Shown: positions 17,068-28,481, counted from the first letter of the stretch. The stretch is 64,000 nt of DNA from Xylophilus sp. Leaf220 (GCF_001421705.1 NZ_LMKO01000022.1:186339-250338); one strand, 5' to 3'. Made by a program: numbers and translations. The notes: a model not told the origin generated them from the sequence alone.

Positions 17068-19116
17068 TCAGCTGTGCGCAGCGGGTGCCGCGGCTCCGGG
17101 GCGTTCGGGCGCCCGGCGCGGCAGCCGCACGGTGAAGACGGTGCCGCGGCCCGGCGCCGGCAGCCCGTCCGGCACCGGGCTGTCGGCCCGCAGCGTGCCG
17201 CCCAGCACGTCGGCCACGATCTGGTGGACGATGTGCAGACCCAGGCCGGTGCCTCCGGCATGGCGCCGGGTGGTGAAGAACGGGTCGAATATCTGCGGCA
17301 GGTCGGCGGCCGGAATGCCGGCGCCGTCGTCGGCGACCCGGATCCGCACGTGGTCGGGGCCGTCCGCCGCCACCTCGACCACGATGGTGCCGGTGCCCTG
17401 GGCGCCGAAGGCGTGCAGCACCGCGTTGTCGAGCAGGTTCGACACCGCCTGCTCCAGCGGGCCGGGGTAGCTGTCCATCTCCAGGCCGGGAGGCAGCAGC
17501 AGTTGCAGGTCGACGGTGCCGCCGGCCGGCCAGTGGCGCAGCCGGGGGTCGGCATCGAGCACGATCTGCCCCAGGTCGAACACCCGGCGCTGCATGCTGG
17601 TCCGGTCGACCGCCACCTGCTTGAAGCGCTGCACCAGGCCGGCGGCGCGGCGCACCGCGTCGGCCACCGTCTGCATCGCGCCGTCGCTCATCGCCACGTA
17701 GCGGTCCAGGTCGGAGCGGCGCAAGCCCTGCTGCAGCCGCGCGGCGAGCATGTCCAGCTCCTGCCGCGCGGTGCTGAGCGCCAGGGTGGCGCTGCCGAGC
17801 GGGGTGTTCAGCTCGTGCGCCACGCCGGCCACCATCAGCCCGAGGGAGGACAGCCGGGCGGCGCGGGCCAAGTCGTCCTGCACGCTGCGCAGGTTGTCGT
17901 TGGCGATGGTGAGCGCGCGGTTGGCCTGGTGCAGGGCGCGGGTGTGGCGGGCGTCGGCCCGCAGGCTGCGCAGCAGCTGGGAGCTGAGCACCACCGCCGC
18001 GAGCAGCGCGGCCGCCATGCAGGCCGCCAGCGGCAGCTGCCAGCGCCAGCCCTCCCAGGCGGTCGAGAGCCGGTCGGCCCGCGCCACCAGCAGCAGGCGC
18101 GGCTCGGGCGATGCGGGCGGCGGCGGCGGCGCCGCGGCGCCCAGCTCGCGCGCCAGGCCGAAATGGCGGAAGGTCCATTCGCCGCCGCTGCCGCGGCCCT
18201 CGGCGCCGCGGTAGAGGCCGTCGCCCTGCGCCTGCATCGCCGCCCACAGGCCGGGGTCGGTCTCGGCCACGGTGGCCGACCAGTCGCGCCCGGGCTCCGG
18301 CCCGCGGATCCACCGGCCGTCCGGATGCGCCACGAACAGCTCGACATGGTGCGACCGGCCCAGGGCCACGATCCGCTCCAGCAGGTCGTTGGCCAGCAGT
18401 TCGAGCGATACCGCGCCGCGCAGGGTCTCGCCGTCGAACCGGGCGGCCGTGGCGCGCAGCACCGGCTGCGGCGGACGGCCGTCGACCGCGGGCCGCAACT
18501 CGAAGCCCGACAGGTACACCTCGCCCTGCGGCAGGTGCGACACCCGGTCGAAGTCGATATGGTTGCGGGCGTTCTGCAGCCGGTCGGGCGGCGCGAGCGC
18601 CCGGTTGCGCGCGACGGCCACGCCCGGCGCGGCATAGAGGCCGGGCGACGGGCCGGCGGTGTAGTCGACCCGCAGCCGCTCCCGGCCGTCGGCATCGACC
18701 AGCCGCAGGTGGTCGTACGAGGGTGCGCCGCGGGCGAAGGCCAGCATCAGCCGCGCGGTGTCGGAATCGGACGCGAGCGCGGCACCGTCGTCGTCGAGGG
18801 TGGAGACGGCTTCCAGGAATCGCACGTCGTTGCGCACGCTGTCGATCACCCGTCCGGCCACGCTGGCGGCCTGGAACAGCGCCAGCTCGCGCGCCCGCTG
18901 CACCGGGCTGTCGAAGGTCTGGCGCATCTGCTGCCACAGCAGCGGAAAGCCCAGCCCCATCGCCAGCAGCCAGGGCAGCAGCAGCAGCGCCAGCCGCAGG
19001 TGGCGCCGCAGCGGATGGCGCGCGGGTGCTGCGGCGGCGCCGGCGGGCGACGCCGGCGGCCGCGCGCCATCGCCCGCCGGACCGTGCTCCAGGGTGGGCG
19101 GTGCGGGCGCGGGCAT
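17068..19116 (-). CDS. Membrane sensor histidine kinase paired with an EAL response regulator
   Basis: Sensor kinase of 682 residues. After a Pro/Ala-rich N-terminus a membrane anchor (LRLALLLLPWLLAMGLGFPLLW) leads into a periplasmic Cache-like sensor of about 280 residues, a second span (LPLAACMAAALLAAVVLSSQLL), a coiled linker, then the phospho-acceptor region VAGVAHELNTPLGSA (His434) and a complete ATPase domain (NLLDNAVLHAFG, DDGAGIP, GGTGLGLHIVHQIV). The ELNTPLG H-box resembles DctB/NtrY-type kinases. It begins 8 bases after the EAL-protein gene in the same operon, so it likely phosphorylates that protein's receiver domain. Confidence 0.9.
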   Translation of the reverse strand: MPAPAPPTLEHGPAGDGARPPASPAGAAAAPARHPLRRHLRLALLLLPWLLAMGLGFPLLWQQMRQTFDSPVQRARELALFQAASVAGRVIDSVRNDVRFLEAVSTLDDDGAALASDSDTARLMLAFARGAPSYDHLRLVDADGRERLRVDYTAGPSPGLYAAPGVAVARNRALAPPDRLQNARNHIDFDRVSHLPQGEVYLSGFELRPAVDGRPPQPVLRATAARFDGETLRGAVSLELLANDLLERIVALGRSHHVELFVAHPDGRWIRGPEPGRDWSATVAETDPGLWAAMQAQGDGLYRGAEGRGSGGEWTFRHFGLARELGAAAPPPPPASPEPRLLLVARADRLSTAWEGWRWQLPLAACMAAALLAAVVLSSQLLRSLRADARHTRALHQANRALTIANDNLRSVQDDLARAARLSSLGLMVAGVAHELNTPLGSATLALSTARQELDMLAARLQQGLRRSDLDRYVAMSDGAMQTVADAVRRAAGLVQRFKQVAVDRTSMQRRVFDLGQIVLDADPRLRHWPAGGTVDLQLLLPPGLEMDSYPGPLEQAVSNLLDNAVLHAFGAQGTGTIVVEVAADGPDHVRIRVADDGAGIPAADLPQIFDPFFTTRRHAGGTGLGLHIVHQIVADVLGGTLRADSPVPDGLPAPGRGTVFTVRLPRRAPERPGAAAPAAHS

Positions 19117-19124
19117 GGCGGCGT

Positions 19125-21368
19125 CTACTGGGACTGGAGCCGCGCGATGAACGCCTCGAGCGGCTCGGGCCGTGCGAAGAAATAGCCCTGGGCCAGCGGA
19201 CACCCGCGGTCCCGCAGCCACTCGGCCTGCGCGGCGTTCTCGACGCCTTCGGCCAGCACCTTCAGGCCCAGGTGGGCGCCCAGGTCGACCACGAGCCCGG
19301 CGATCGGCGCGCGGCGGGCCGAGGCACCGGGCACGCCGATGTCCTGGATGAAGCTGCGATCGACCTTCAGCATGCCGAGCGGCAGGTCCTGCAGGTAGGC
19401 GAGCGACGAATGGCCGGTGCCGAAGTCGTCCACCGCCACCATGAAGCCCCGGTCGCGCAACGCGTGCAGCACCGCGATGTTGGCCTGGTGATCGCCCATC
19501 ATGGCCGACTCGGTGATCTCCAGGTCGAGCCGCGAGGGCGCGATGCCGTGGAGCTCCAGCACCGCCATCAGCTCGGCCACGAAGGTGCGGCGCGCCAGCT
19601 GGTGGGGCGACACGTTCACCGCCACCGAGATGTGCTGGAAACCCGCTTCGGCCAGGCGCACCAGCGCGCGGCAGGCCAGCTCGATCACCTGCTGGCCCAG
19701 GTGCACCACCAGTCCGCTGGCCTCGGCCACCGGCACGAAGTCGTTGGGCGCGATCGCCGTGCCGTCGGGCAGGGTCCAGCGGGCCAGCGCCTCGGCGCCG
19801 ACGATGGCGCCGGTCGCCAGCGCGATCTGCGGCTGCAGCTCGATGCGCAGCTGGTGCTCGCGCAGGCCGTGGTAGAGCTGACGCGACAGGGTGAAGTGCT
19901 GGTCGTTCTCGCGCTCCATGCCGGGCGCGTACTCCACCAGCCGCCGCAGACCCTGCGCGCGGGCGCGGCGCAGCAGCAGCATGGCCGCGGCCATCGCGCC
20001 GCGGCCGCTGCCGCGGAAGCTGTCGAGGTCCATCCGCGCGGCGCACACGCCGATGAAGGGCGGCAGCTGTTCGTCGCCCGGGTCGGCCGTCTCCAGCGCG
20101 TCGATGTGGGCCTCGTCCACCATCGCGCCGGGGCCGACGATGCCGAAGGTGTCGTCGTGCAGCCGCGCCACCATGCAGGGCGGCGGGAACACGTTGGCGA
20201 GCCGGGCCGCCATGCGCTTGAGCATCAGGTCGCCCTGGTCGATGCCCAGCGCCAGGCACCCCTGCGAATACTGGTTCAGGTCGATCAGCAGCAGCGCCCG
20301 GTCGCGCGGCGCGTGCATGTCGAGGATGGTGTCTATGCAGCGCATCAGCGCATTGCCGTTGGGCAGCGACAGCAGGCTGTCCTCCAATGCCATCCGGTTG
20401 AGCCGGCTGGTGAGCGACACGTTGATCAGCCCCGACTGGATGTTGGTGCAGAACACGCCGAGCAGTTCGCGCTCGGTCTCGTCGAGCGGGCGGCGGGTGG
20501 CCAGGTAGACCGCGGCGCGCGGGCTCTTGCCGGTGCCGGGGAAGAAGAGCACCTGGCTGGTGTCGGTCTCGACCGGCTGCTGGCGCGTGAGGCTCTGCAC
20601 CAGCAGGTCGCGGATGCCTTCGTCGGCGAAGCTGTGCAGGTGGCGCGACACCTCGGGCGCGAAGCGGCCGGCCGCGCCCACCACCACCGCGCGGCCGGGA
20701 TCGCCGTCGCCGCCGCGGCCGGCCTCCTGCACGCAGACCACGCTCTCGGGCGCCAGGCCCAGCAGCCGCGACAGCTCCCGGATCACATGGGCCGAGAACT
20801 CCTGCAGGTTGCGGGCGCGGTTGAGCGAGTTGCTGGCCTCGACGATGGTCTGCAGCCCCTGCCGCGCCCGGTTGAGCGCATGGATCTGCTCCCAGGCCCG
20901 CAGGTTGCCGGCCAGGATGCCGTGCAGCCGCTCCTGCGTCAGCTCGGTCTTGAGCCAGTAGTCGTTGATGTCGAGCCGGTCGATCGACTCCTTGAAGTCG
21001 CTCATGCCCGGCTGGCCGGTGAGCAGCACGATCCGCACCTCGGCGTTGCCGAGCAGCTCGCGCACGCTGCGCACCAGCCGCAGGCCGGCGTCGTCGGTCT
21101 CCATCACCACGTCGAGGAACACGACCGCCACCTCCGGATGGGCGGTGAGGTAGCGGGCGGCCTCGGCGGCGGAGTGGGCGCTCTTGAGCTGGACCGGCGC
21201 ATCCTGGTAGCGGAAGCCGGTCAGGGCCTGGTGCAGGGCCTGCTGGAACTGCCGGTCGTCGTCGACGGTGAGCACCGTGAGGCCGGTGCCGGCGGGTGCG
21301 GCGTCGGCCGGCGAAGGCCCGTCGGATTCCGGTGCAAACACGAAGTCGTCGTCGTCTACCTGGGCCAT
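19125..21368 (-). CDS. Response regulator with DUF3369, degenerate GGDEF and EAL domains
   Basis: Predicted phosphorylation-controlled cyclic-di-GMP phosphodiesterase of 747 residues. The receiver domain (about 30-150) has the acidic pair in TVDDD, phospho-acceptor Asp86 (VVFLDVVME), Thr117 and Lys140. A DUF3369-like region follows (RAWEQIHALNRARQGL, about 155-320). A GGDEF-like domain is degenerate: the site reads RLHDDTFGIV, so it is not a cyclase. The EAL domain appears active: GAEALARW, VNVSPHQL, LEITESAMM, VDDFGTGHSSLAYL, LKVDRSF, AEGVE. The start at 21368 (MAQVDDDDF) is chosen over an upstream in-frame ATG. Operon with the kinase downstream. Confidence 0.9.
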   Translation of the reverse strand: MAQVDDDDFVFAPESDGPSPADAAPAGTGLTVLTVDDDRQFQQALHQALTGFRYQDAPVQLKSAHSAAEAARYLTAHPEVAVVFLDVVMETDDAGLRLVRSVRELLGNAEVRIVLLTGQPGMSDFKESIDRLDINDYWLKTELTQERLHGILAGNLRAWEQIHALNRARQGLQTIVEASNSLNRARNLQEFSAHVIRELSRLLGLAPESVVCVQEAGRGGDGDPGRAVVVGAAGRFAPEVSRHLHSFADEGIRDLLVQSLTRQQPVETDTSQVLFFPGTGKSPRAAVYLATRRPLDETERELLGVFCTNIQSGLINVSLTSRLNRMALEDSLLSLPNGNALMRCIDTILDMHAPRDRALLLIDLNQYSQGCLALGIDQGDLMLKRMAARLANVFPPPCMVARLHDDTFGIVGPGAMVDEAHIDALETADPGDEQLPPFIGVCAARMDLDSFRGSGRGAMAAAMLLLRRARAQGLRRLVEYAPGMERENDQHFTLSRQLYHGLREHQLRIELQPQIALATGAIVGAEALARWTLPDGTAIAPNDFVPVAEASGLVVHLGQQVIELACRALVRLAEAGFQHISVAVNVSPHQLARRTFVAELMAVLELHGIAPSRLDLEITESAMMGDHQANIAVLHALRDRGFMVAVDDFGTGHSSLAYLQDLPLGMLKVDRSFIQDIGVPGASARRAPIAGLVVDLGAHLGLKVLAEGVENAAQAEWLRDRGCPLAQGYFFARPEPLEAFIARLQSQ

Positions 21369-21515
21369 GCCGCGTCCTTGACGGACTGCGGCGTGCAGTC
21401 CCGTTACATTGTGATGCGCTTCGAGCGCCACTGTAAAGCAAGCCTGCTTTTGCAGGGGTATATATCCTGCAGCATCGGCCGAACGGCGGTGCGGACCGTG
21501 TGCGAACGGTCGCGG

Positions 21516-22181
21516 TCAGCCCGCTGCGGTGTCCGAGAACTTCCAGATGCGCTGCGCCCCGAATACCGCATCCGGGTACGGCGCCCGCCCGCGGCTGCCG
21601 TTGTAGCGGCCGAGCGCCATGAAGGCATCGCCCCGCTCCCGCTCCAGGTAGTGGCGCAGGATCACGCAGCCGAAGCGCAGGTTGGTCTGCATGTGGAACA
21701 GCCGGCCGGCGTCGCCGTCGCCGATGGTGCGGGTCCAGAAGGGCATCACCTGCATGTAGCCCCGTGCGCCGACGCTGGAAACGGCGTACTTGCGGAACGC
21801 GCTCTCCACCTGCACCAGGCCCAGGACCAGCGACACGTCGAGGCCCGCGCGCCCCGCCTCGTACCAGACGGTGCGCAAGAACTCGACCCGGGTGTCGCGG
21901 TCGGGCACCCGCTTCTGCAGCCGCTCGGCCATCGCCGCCAGCCAGCGCAGGTAGGCCATGCGGGCGACGGTGGTGGGAAATTCCGGCACCGGCGGCGCCT
22001 GCTGGGCGATGGCCGAGCTGAGCGCGGTACGCACCGCGTCGGCCAGCGGTTCCTCCAGCTGCGAGCCGGCCGCAGCCTGCTTCGAAAAAGATAGCATAAG
22101 GCCGGCGGCGGGCGCCGACATCAGCCACTTTCGGCGTGAAAGATCGTCCAGCGCGGGTGGCGGACGCACCGTGCCGCTCAT
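21516..22181 (-). CDS. Lytic transglycosylase with a Tat-like signal
   Basis: Exported murein-cleaving enzyme of 221 residues. The SLT fold is visible: [17 protein letters not shown] with catalytic Glu126, then [25 protein letters not shown] and ALGRYNGS. The N-terminus has [18 protein letters not shown] (twin arginine at residues 16-17) before a hydrophobic stretch, resembling a Tat signal; a Sec signal cannot be excluded. Its start overlaps the proS stop (ATGA), so it is translationally coupled to proS. A small DUF-free C-terminus ends WKFSDTAAG. Confidence 0.88.
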   Translation of the reverse strand: MSGTVRPPPALDDLSRRKWLMSAPAAGLMLSFSKQAAAGSQLEEPLADAVRTALSSAIAQQAPPVPEFPTTVARMAYLRWLAAMAERLQKRVPDRDTRVEFLRTVWYEAGRAGLDVSLVLGLVQVESAFRKYAVSSVGARGYMQVMPFWTRTIGDGDAGRLFHMQTNLRFGCVILRHYLERERGDAFMALGRYNGSRGRAPYPDAVFGAQRIWKFSDTAAG

Positions 22182-23923
22182 GCCGACAGGCGGCCCTTCA
22201 CGTGGGCCAGGATGTCCGACAGGGCGACGGTGGTCGCGGCAGTGTCGCGGCGGTGCTGGTACTCGACCTGGCCTTCCTTGAGGCCCCGGTCAGAGAGCAC
22301 CACCCGGTGCGGCACGCCGATCAGTTCCCAGTCGGCGAACATCGCGCCGGGGCGCTCGCCGCGGTCGTCCAGCAGCACGTCGACGCCGGCGGCCTGCAGG
22401 TCGGCGTAGAGCTGCAGCGCGGCCGTCTTCACCGCCTCGCTGCGGTCCATGCCGATCGGGCAGACCACCGCGGTGAAGGGGGCGATCGCGTCGGGCCACA
22501 GGATGCCGCGCTCGTCGTGGTTCTGCTCGATCGCCGCGGCCGGCAGCCGGGTGATGCCGATGCCGTAGCAGCCCATCTCGAAGTGCCGGGGCTTGCCGGT
22601 CTCGTCGAGGAAGGTGGCGTTCATCGCGGCGCTGTACTTGGTGCCCAGGAAGAAGACATGGCCCACCTCGATGCCGCGCTCGATCGCCAGCACGCCGCGG
22701 CCGTCGGGCGAGGGATCGCCCGCCACCACGTTGCGGATGTCGGCGACCAGATCGGGCTCGGGCAGGTCGCGGCCCCAGTTGACGCCGGTCAGGTGCACGT
22801 CGGGTTGGTTGGCGCCGCAGATCCAGTCGGCCATCGCGGCCACCTCGCGGTCGGCGACCAGGCGGACCGGCAGCAGCAGGTTCAGCGGGCCCAGGTAGCC
22901 GGGCTTGCAGCCGAAGTGCGCCTCGATCTCCGGCACCGTGGCGAAGCGGAAGCCCGCGTCCAGGCCCGGCACCTTGCCGACCTTGACTTCGTTCATGTCG
23001 TGGTCGCCGCGCAGCAGCAGCAGCCAGACCTGGCTCCCGACGATCTCGCCCTGCTCGTCGGTGGTGTCGGTGGCCAGGACCAGCGACTTGACGGTGGTCG
23101 CGAGCGGCACGCCCAGCAGCGCGGCCACGTCGGCGCAGGTGCTCTTGCCCGGGGTGGGGGTGTGGGCCAGGGCCTGGGTGGCGGCGCCCCGCGCACCGGC
23201 CGGCGCCAGGGCCTCGGCCTTTTCCATGTTGGCGGCGTAGTCGCTGTCGGGGCAGTAGACGATCGCGTCCTCGCCCGTGGCGGCGATCACCTGGAATTCC
23301 TGGCTCAGGTCGCCGCCGATGGCGCCGCTGTCGGCGGCCACGGCACGGTAGCGCAGGCCGAAACGGTCGAAGATGCGGCGGTAGGCATCCTTCATCACCT
23401 CGTAGCTCGCCTGGGCCGCCTCGGGGCTGCGGTCGAAGCTGTAGGCGTCCTTCATCGTGAACTCGCGGCCGCGCATCAGGCCGAAGCGCGGGCGGCGCTC
23501 GTCGCGGAACTTGGTCTGGATCTGGTAGAAATTCTTCGGCAGCTGCTTGTAGCTGCGCAGCTCCTGGCGGGCGATGTCGGTCACCACCTCCTCGCTGGTC
23601 GGCTGCACCACGAAGTCGCGGCCGTGGCGGTCGCGGATGCGCAGCAGCTCGGGGCCCATCTTGTCGAAGCGGCCGGTTTCCTGCCAGAGCTCGGCGGGCT
23701 GGACCACCGGCATGGTGACCTCGACCGCGCCGGCGCGGTTCATCTCCTCGCGCACGATCGCCTCGACCTTGCGGATCACCCGCAGGCCCATCGGCATGTA
23801 GCTGTAGATGCCGGCGCCCAGCTTCTTGATCAGGCCGGCACGCATCATCAGCCGGTGGCTCGCGACCTCGGCATCGGCGGGGGCCTCCTTCTGGGTGGAG
23901 ACGAAGAACTGGGAAGCTTTCAT
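22178..23923 (-). CDS. proS: Prolyl-tRNA synthetase
   Basis: Charges tRNA(Pro) with proline in the cytoplasm. The 581-residue bacterial-type enzyme (E. coli 572) starts [20 protein letters not shown] and has class II motif 2 ([25 protein letters not shown]), an inserted editing domain at about residues 230-390 that removes mis-charged alanine in this enzyme type, motif 3 ([15 protein letters not shown]) and a C-terminal anticodon-binding domain ([17 protein letters not shown]). The neighbouring rppH is divergent. Its stop overlaps the start of the lytic transglycosylase gene. Confidence 0.96.
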   Translation of the reverse strand: MKASQFFVSTQKEAPADAEVASHRLMMRAGLIKKLGAGIYSYMPMGLRVIRKVEAIVREEMNRAGAVEVTMPVVQPAELWQETGRFDKMGPELLRIRDRHGRDFVVQPTSEEVVTDIARQELRSYKQLPKNFYQIQTKFRDERRPRFGLMRGREFTMKDAYSFDRSPEAAQASYEVMKDAYRRIFDRFGLRYRAVAADSGAIGGDLSQEFQVIAATGEDAIVYCPDSDYAANMEKAEALAPAGARGAATQALAHTPTPGKSTCADVAALLGVPLATTVKSLVLATDTTDEQGEIVGSQVWLLLLRGDHDMNEVKVGKVPGLDAGFRFATVPEIEAHFGCKPGYLGPLNLLLPVRLVADREVAAMADWICGANQPDVHLTGVNWGRDLPEPDLVADIRNVVAGDPSPDGRGVLAIERGIEVGHVFFLGTKYSAAMNATFLDETGKPRHFEMGCYGIGITRLPAAAIEQNHDERGILWPDAIAPFTAVVCPIGMDRSEAVKTAALQLYADLQAAGVDVLLDDRGERPGAMFADWELIGVPHRVVLSDRGLKEGQVEYQHRRDTAATTVALSDILAHVKGRLSA

Positions 23924-24008
23924 GGGCGGCGCACTCGGAACACGGGGTGGGAAGGTCTGTCTGGGCGGCCCGAACGGAGCGAATCCGCGGGTGCCGGGGG
24001 CCGGGTCC

Positions 24009-24036
24009 TTGTCGCGCCGGGAGCGGCGTGCATAAT
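24009..24036 (+). promoter_or_regulatory. Promoter of rppH
   Basis: TTGTCG (24009-24014) and CATAAT (24031-24036), separated by 16 bases, lie 30 bases before the rppH start codon in the proS-rppH divergent gap. Good match to a housekeeping promoter. Confidence 0.6.
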
Positions 24037-24066
24037 GGACTCAGTTTAAAAAATTGGGGTTTGATT

Positions 24067-24726
24067 ATGCTCGACAGGGACGGGTTCAGACCCAACGTCG
24101 GCATCATCCTGCTCAACCAGAAGAACCAGGTTTTCTGGGGCAAGCGCATCCGGACCCACAGCTGGCAATTCCCGCAAGGGGGCATCGACCGGGGCGAGAC
24201 GCCCGAGCAGGCGATGTTCCGGGAACTACACGAAGAGGTAGGTCTGCATCCGGAGCACGTGCGCATCATGGCCCGAACCCGCGACTGGTTGCGCTACGAG
24301 GTGCCGGACCGGTACATACGCCGCGACGCGCGCGGTCACTACAAAGGCCAGAAACAGATCTGGTTCCTGTTGCAGCTCACGGGCCACGACTGGGACCTGA
24401 ACCTGCGCGCCACCAACCACCCGGAGTTCGACGCCTGGCGCTGGAACGACTACTGGGTGCCGCTCGACGTGGTCGTGGAGTTCAAGCGCGGCGTCTACGA
24501 GATGGCGCTGACCGAGCTCTCCCGCTTCCTGCCCCGCTACGAACAGCGCAACCGCTTCCTGCGCAGCAGCATGCGGCCGATGCGCGAGCAGGACGGCGGC
24601 ATGCACACCGGCTTCACCGGCGCGGCGCCTTTCGAGCTGCCGCCCGGCGCCACTTTCGAACCCGATCCCTCGATGGCCACGGCCTCGGCAGTGGCAGACA
24701 AGGAGGGTCCGCATGCCGGATCGTAG
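24067..24726 (+). CDS. rppH: RNA pyrophosphohydrolase
   Basis: Removes pyrophosphate from 5-prime ends of mRNA, which starts RNase E-dependent decay. The 219-residue protein begins [17 protein letters not shown] and has the Nudix box [23 protein letters not shown]-type segment (residues about 38-60) with its metal-binding glutamates, followed by [11 protein letters not shown] and GQKQIWFLL, all typical of RppH. About 60 C-terminal residues are an extra low-complexity extension relative to E. coli (176 residues). The start is the ATG at 24067; upstream in-frame extension is not family-like. Its end overlaps the next gene by 14 bases. Confidence 0.95.
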   Translation: MLDRDGFRPNVGIILLNQKNQVFWGKRIRTHSWQFPQGGIDRGETPEQAMFRELHEEVGLHPEHVRIMARTRDWLRYEVPDRYIRRDARGHYKGQKQIWFLLQLTGHDWDLNLRATNHPEFDAWRWNDYWVPLDVVVEFKRGVYEMALTELSRFLPRYEQRNRFLRSSMRPMREQDGGMHTGFTGAAPFELPPGATFEPDPSMATASAVADKEGPHAGS

Positions 24727-25249
24727 TTTCGGGCGTCGTGCCCGCGCAGCCGCCGCCGTGGCGCTGCTCGCCCTGGCCGTGGCCGCACCCGCGTCGGCCG
24801 GCCTGCTGGGCATCGGCGAGCCGGAAGGCGGCCGGGTCGAGCTGCCGCCGCCCGCGCCTCCGCCGTTGCGGACCGACAAGCTCGTGCCGGTCGTGTCGCC
24901 CGCCCAGTCGGCCGTGGCGATCGGGGTGGACCCGGCGTCGATCAGCATCATGAGCGACGGCATCGTCCGCTACGTCTCGGTGGCCCGCAGCCTGGCCGGC
25001 AACGCGGTGAACGCGACCTACGAAGGCATCCGCTGCAGCACCGCCGAGGTCAAGCTCTACGCCCGGCACTATGCCGAGGGCGAATGGCAATTGCAGGAAA
25101 CGCCGACCTGGGTGTCCCTGTACGAGCCGCGTGCCCGCACCTCGCTGGCGATCGCCAAGGCGGGCGTCTGCAAGGACGCGTCGGCCAACCTCAGCCCGCA
25201 GCAGATCCTGCTCGACATGCGCGGCGACCCGAACCGCGGCACGCCCTGA
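24713..25249 (+). CDS. CNP1-like exported protein
   Basis: Exported protein of 178 residues, recognised as resembling the CNP1-like family, which has no firm function (name from memory). An N-terminal signal peptide ([20 protein letters not shown]) is followed by a Pro-rich linker ([18 protein letters not shown]) and a compact domain with [28 protein letters not shown] and two cysteines. It overlaps the rppH end by 14 bases and has AGGAGG 7 bases before its ATG, so it is probably co-transcribed with rppH. Converges on proB. Confidence 0.7.
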   Translation: MPDRSFGRRARAAAAVALLALAVAAPASAGLLGIGEPEGGRVELPPPAPPPLRTDKLVPVVSPAQSAVAIGVDPASISIMSDGIVRYVSVARSLAGNAVNATYEGIRCSTAEVKLYARHYAEGEWQLQETPTWVSLYEPRARTSLAIAKAGVCKDASANLSPQQILLDMRGDPNRGTP

Positions 25250-25296
25250 ACTGCGCCTGATACCGGCCCGTCGCGCAGAGGCGGCCGCAGCCGGGA

Positions 25297-26448
25297 TCAA
25301 CGGGTGAGGATCAGGTTGTCCCGGTGCAGCATCTCGGGCTCGGCCGCATAACCCAGCAGCTTCTCGATCTCGGACGACGCCTTGCGGCACAGCAGCCGCG
25401 CCTCGGCGCTCGCGTAGTTGGCCAGGCCGCGCGCGACCTCGGAGCCGGCCGCGTCGCGCACCGCGATCACGTCGCCCCGCGAGAAATCGCCCTCCACCGC
25501 CACCATGCCGATCGGCAGCAGGCTCTTGCCTTCGTCGCGCAGCTTGGCGACGGCGCCGGTATCGACCGTGACCGCGCCGCGCAGTTGCAGGTGGTCGGCG
25601 ATCCACTGCTTGCGCGCCTGCTGCTTCTGCGTCTGCGCCACCAGCCGGGTGCCGATCGATTCGCCGGCCACCAGCCGCAGCAGCGCATCGGGCTCGCGGC
25701 CCCAGGCGATGACGGTCGAGGCGCCCGAACCGGCAGCCCGCTTGGCGGCCAAGATTTTGGTCAGCATTCCGCCGCGGCCGAGCGCGCTGCCGGCACCGCC
25801 GGCCATCGCCTCGAGCGCCGGGTCGCCGGCGCGGGCCTCGTGCACGAAGGTCGCCGCCGGGTCCTTGCGCGGATCGGCGGTGAACAGGCCCTTCTGGTCG
25901 GTGAGGATCACCAGCACGTCGGCCTCGACCAGGTTGGCCACCAGCGCGCCGAGCGTGTCGTTGTCGCCGAACTTGATCTCGTCGTTGACGACGGTGTCGT
26001 TCTCGTTGATCACCGGCACCACGCCCAGCTGCAGCAGGGTCAGCAGCGTCGAGCGGGCGTTGAGGTAGCGCTCGCGGTCGGCCAGGTCGCCGTGGGTCAG
26101 CAGCACCTGGGCGCTGCCCACGCCGTTCTCGCGCAGCTTGGTTTCGTACATCTGGGCCAGGCCCATCTGGCCCACGGCGGCGGCGGCCTGCAACTGGTGC
26201 ACCGCGTGCGGCCGGGTCGCCCAGCCGAGCCGCTTCATGCCCTCGGCGATCGCGCCGCTCGAGACCATGATGACCTCGCGCTTCGGCACGCCATCGCCGC
26301 CGCGGACCAGCGCCGCCAGTTGCCGGCACCACTCGCCGATGGCCGCCTCGTCGAGCCCGCGGCCTTCGTTGGTCACCAGGCTGGAGCCGACCTTGACCAC
26401 GATGCGCCGGGCGGTGCGCAGCGGGTTCGATGCACTTTCGTTCGTCAT
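25297..26448 (-). CDS. proB: Glutamate 5-kinase
   Basis: Phosphorylates glutamate, the first step of proline synthesis. The 383-residue product has the amino-acid-kinase domain ([75 protein letters not shown]) and a C-terminal PUA domain (about 280-370). proA is not adjacent. It follows obgE on the same strand with a 61-base gap that contains one copy of the 17-bp AT-rich box, and it is the last gene of the rplU-rpmA-obgE-proB run, an order common in Burkholderiales. Confidence 0.96.
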   Translation of the reverse strand: MTNESASNPLRTARRIVVKVGSSLVTNEGRGLDEAAIGEWCRQLAALVRGGDGVPKREVIMVSSGAIAEGMKRLGWATRPHAVHQLQAAAAVGQMGLAQMYETKLRENGVGSAQVLLTHGDLADRERYLNARSTLLTLLQLGVVPVINENDTVVNDEIKFGDNDTLGALVANLVEADVLVILTDQKGLFTADPRKDPAATFVHEARAGDPALEAMAGGAGSALGRGGMLTKILAAKRAAGSGASTVIAWGREPDALLRLVAGESIGTRLVAQTQKQQARKQWIADHLQLRGAVTVDTGAVAKLRDEGKSLLPIGMVAVEGDFSRGDVIAVRDAAGSEVARGLANYASAEARLLCRKASSEIEKLLGYAAEPEMLHRDNLILTR

Positions 26449-26483
26449 GTATGCCTGCAGCCCTTGCCGTTCGCCGGCTCTTA

Positions 26484-26500
26484 GCTATTATTTTTGTAGC
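26484..26500 (+). repeat. Family-3 17-bp box alone, copy C
   Basis: GCTATTATTTTTGTAGC, a GCTA-N9-TAGC box without the GC-rich hairpin seen in the other copies. It lies between obgE (ends 26510) and proB (starts 26448). Confidence 0.6.
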
Positions 26501-26509
26501 AGATGGATA

Positions 26510-27718
<1,209 letters not shown>

Positions 27719-27976
27719 TTACGCTGGCGTGACGTTGATCACCTGCTTGTTCAGCGGGCCCTTCACACCGAACGACACGTGGCCGTCGACGAGTGCGAAG
27801 ATGGTGTGGTCCTTGCCCACGCCGGCATTGGCGCCGGCATGGAAGCGCGTACCGCGCTGGCGCACGATGATCGAGCCGGCGGTGATGAGCTCACCACCGA
27901 AAGCCTTCACGCCGAGCATCTTGGGCTTGGAATCGCGCCCGTTTCGCGTAGAGCCGCCGCCTTTTTTCTGTGCCAT
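27719..27976 (-). CDS. rpmA: 50S ribosomal protein L27
   Basis: Large-subunit protein near the peptidyl-transferase centre. The 85-residue product begins [16 protein letters not shown], retaining the flexible N-terminus that reaches the tRNA acceptor ends, and has [26 protein letters not shown] and [14 protein letters not shown]. It starts 12 bases after the rplU stop and is co-transcribed with it. Confidence 0.98.
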   Translation of the reverse strand: MAQKKGGGSTRNGRDSKPKMLGVKAFGGELITAGSIIVRQRGTRFHAGANAGVGKDHTIFALVDGHVSFGVKGPLNKQVINVTPA

Positions 27977-27988
27977 GACCTGTGCTCC

Positions 27989-28300
27989 TTAACCGGCGAT
28001 CGCGCCGATTTGCAGTTCGGTGAACTGCTGGCGATGGCCTTGACGTTTCTGATAGTGCTTGCGACGGCGCATCTTGAAGATGCGAACCTTGTCGTGCTTG
28101 CCGTGGGACAGTACGGTGACTGTCACGGTTGCGCCGGACACCAGGGGCGTTCCGACCTTGAGTTCAGCGCCGTTTCCGACGGCCAGAACCTGGTCGATCA
28201 CGATTTCCTGGCCTACGTCCGCAGCAATCTGTTCTACTTTAATTTTTTCGCCGGAAGCAACGCGATACTGCTTGCCGCCGGTTTTTATGACCGCGTACAT
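27989..28300 (-). CDS. rplU: 50S ribosomal protein L21
   Basis: Large-subunit protein that binds 23S rRNA. The 103-residue product (same size as E. coli) begins [20 protein letters not shown] and has [21 protein letters not shown] and [14 protein letters not shown] at the C-terminus. The ATG at 28300 is preceded by AGAGG. An upstream in-frame start would run into the untranslated leader. First gene of rplU-rpmA, from a promoter near 28362. Confidence 0.98.
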   Translation of the reverse strand: MYAVIKTGGKQYRVASGEKIKVEQIAADVGQEIVIDQVLAVGNGAELKVGTPLVSGATVTVTVLSHGKHDKVRIFKMRRRKHYQKRQGHRQQFTELQIGAIAG

Positions 28301-28361
28301 GTAAACCTCTTGGTACTCTCGAAGAGCTGAGTTCCGCAGACGGATTTCTGCAGAGCCCATG

Positions 28362-28367
28362 ATTATA
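28362..28367 (-). promoter_or_regulatory. -10 box of the rplU-rpmA operon
   Basis: Minus-strand TATAAT in the context GCTATAATCATGG, with the weak -35 TAGGCA 17 bases upstream. It predicts a leader of about 55 bases before the rplU ATG. Confidence 0.65.
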
Positions 28368-28438
28368 GCAGTTGGGATCCGACTTGCCTATTTTTCGCGC
28401 AGCGGCCGTGCGCCGCCGGCGCCGACCGGCGCCATTCC

Positions 28439-28444
28439 TATAAT
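28439..28444 (+). promoter_or_regulatory. -10 box of ispB
   Basis: Perfect TATAAT in the sequence CCTATAATCCGCC, 38 bases before the likely TTG start of ispB. The -35 is not convincing. It makes starts upstream of this position unlikely. Confidence 0.55.
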
Positions 28445-28481
28445 CCGCCAGCCCTTCCGCCAGCGCCCAGACCCGCCTCCC

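Noticed and set aside
21443-21456. CCTGC-TTTT-GCAGG hairpin upstream of the EAL gene as a terminator
   Set aside because: It lies in the promoter region, has only a 5-bp stem and no T-tract; it may be an operator but there is no support.
17068-22128. A 1,686-codon open frame spanning the kinase and beyond
   Set aside because: Only its last 682 codons match a kinase; the rest lies out of frame with the better EAL-protein and lytic transglycosylase genes and has GC-rich shadow composition.
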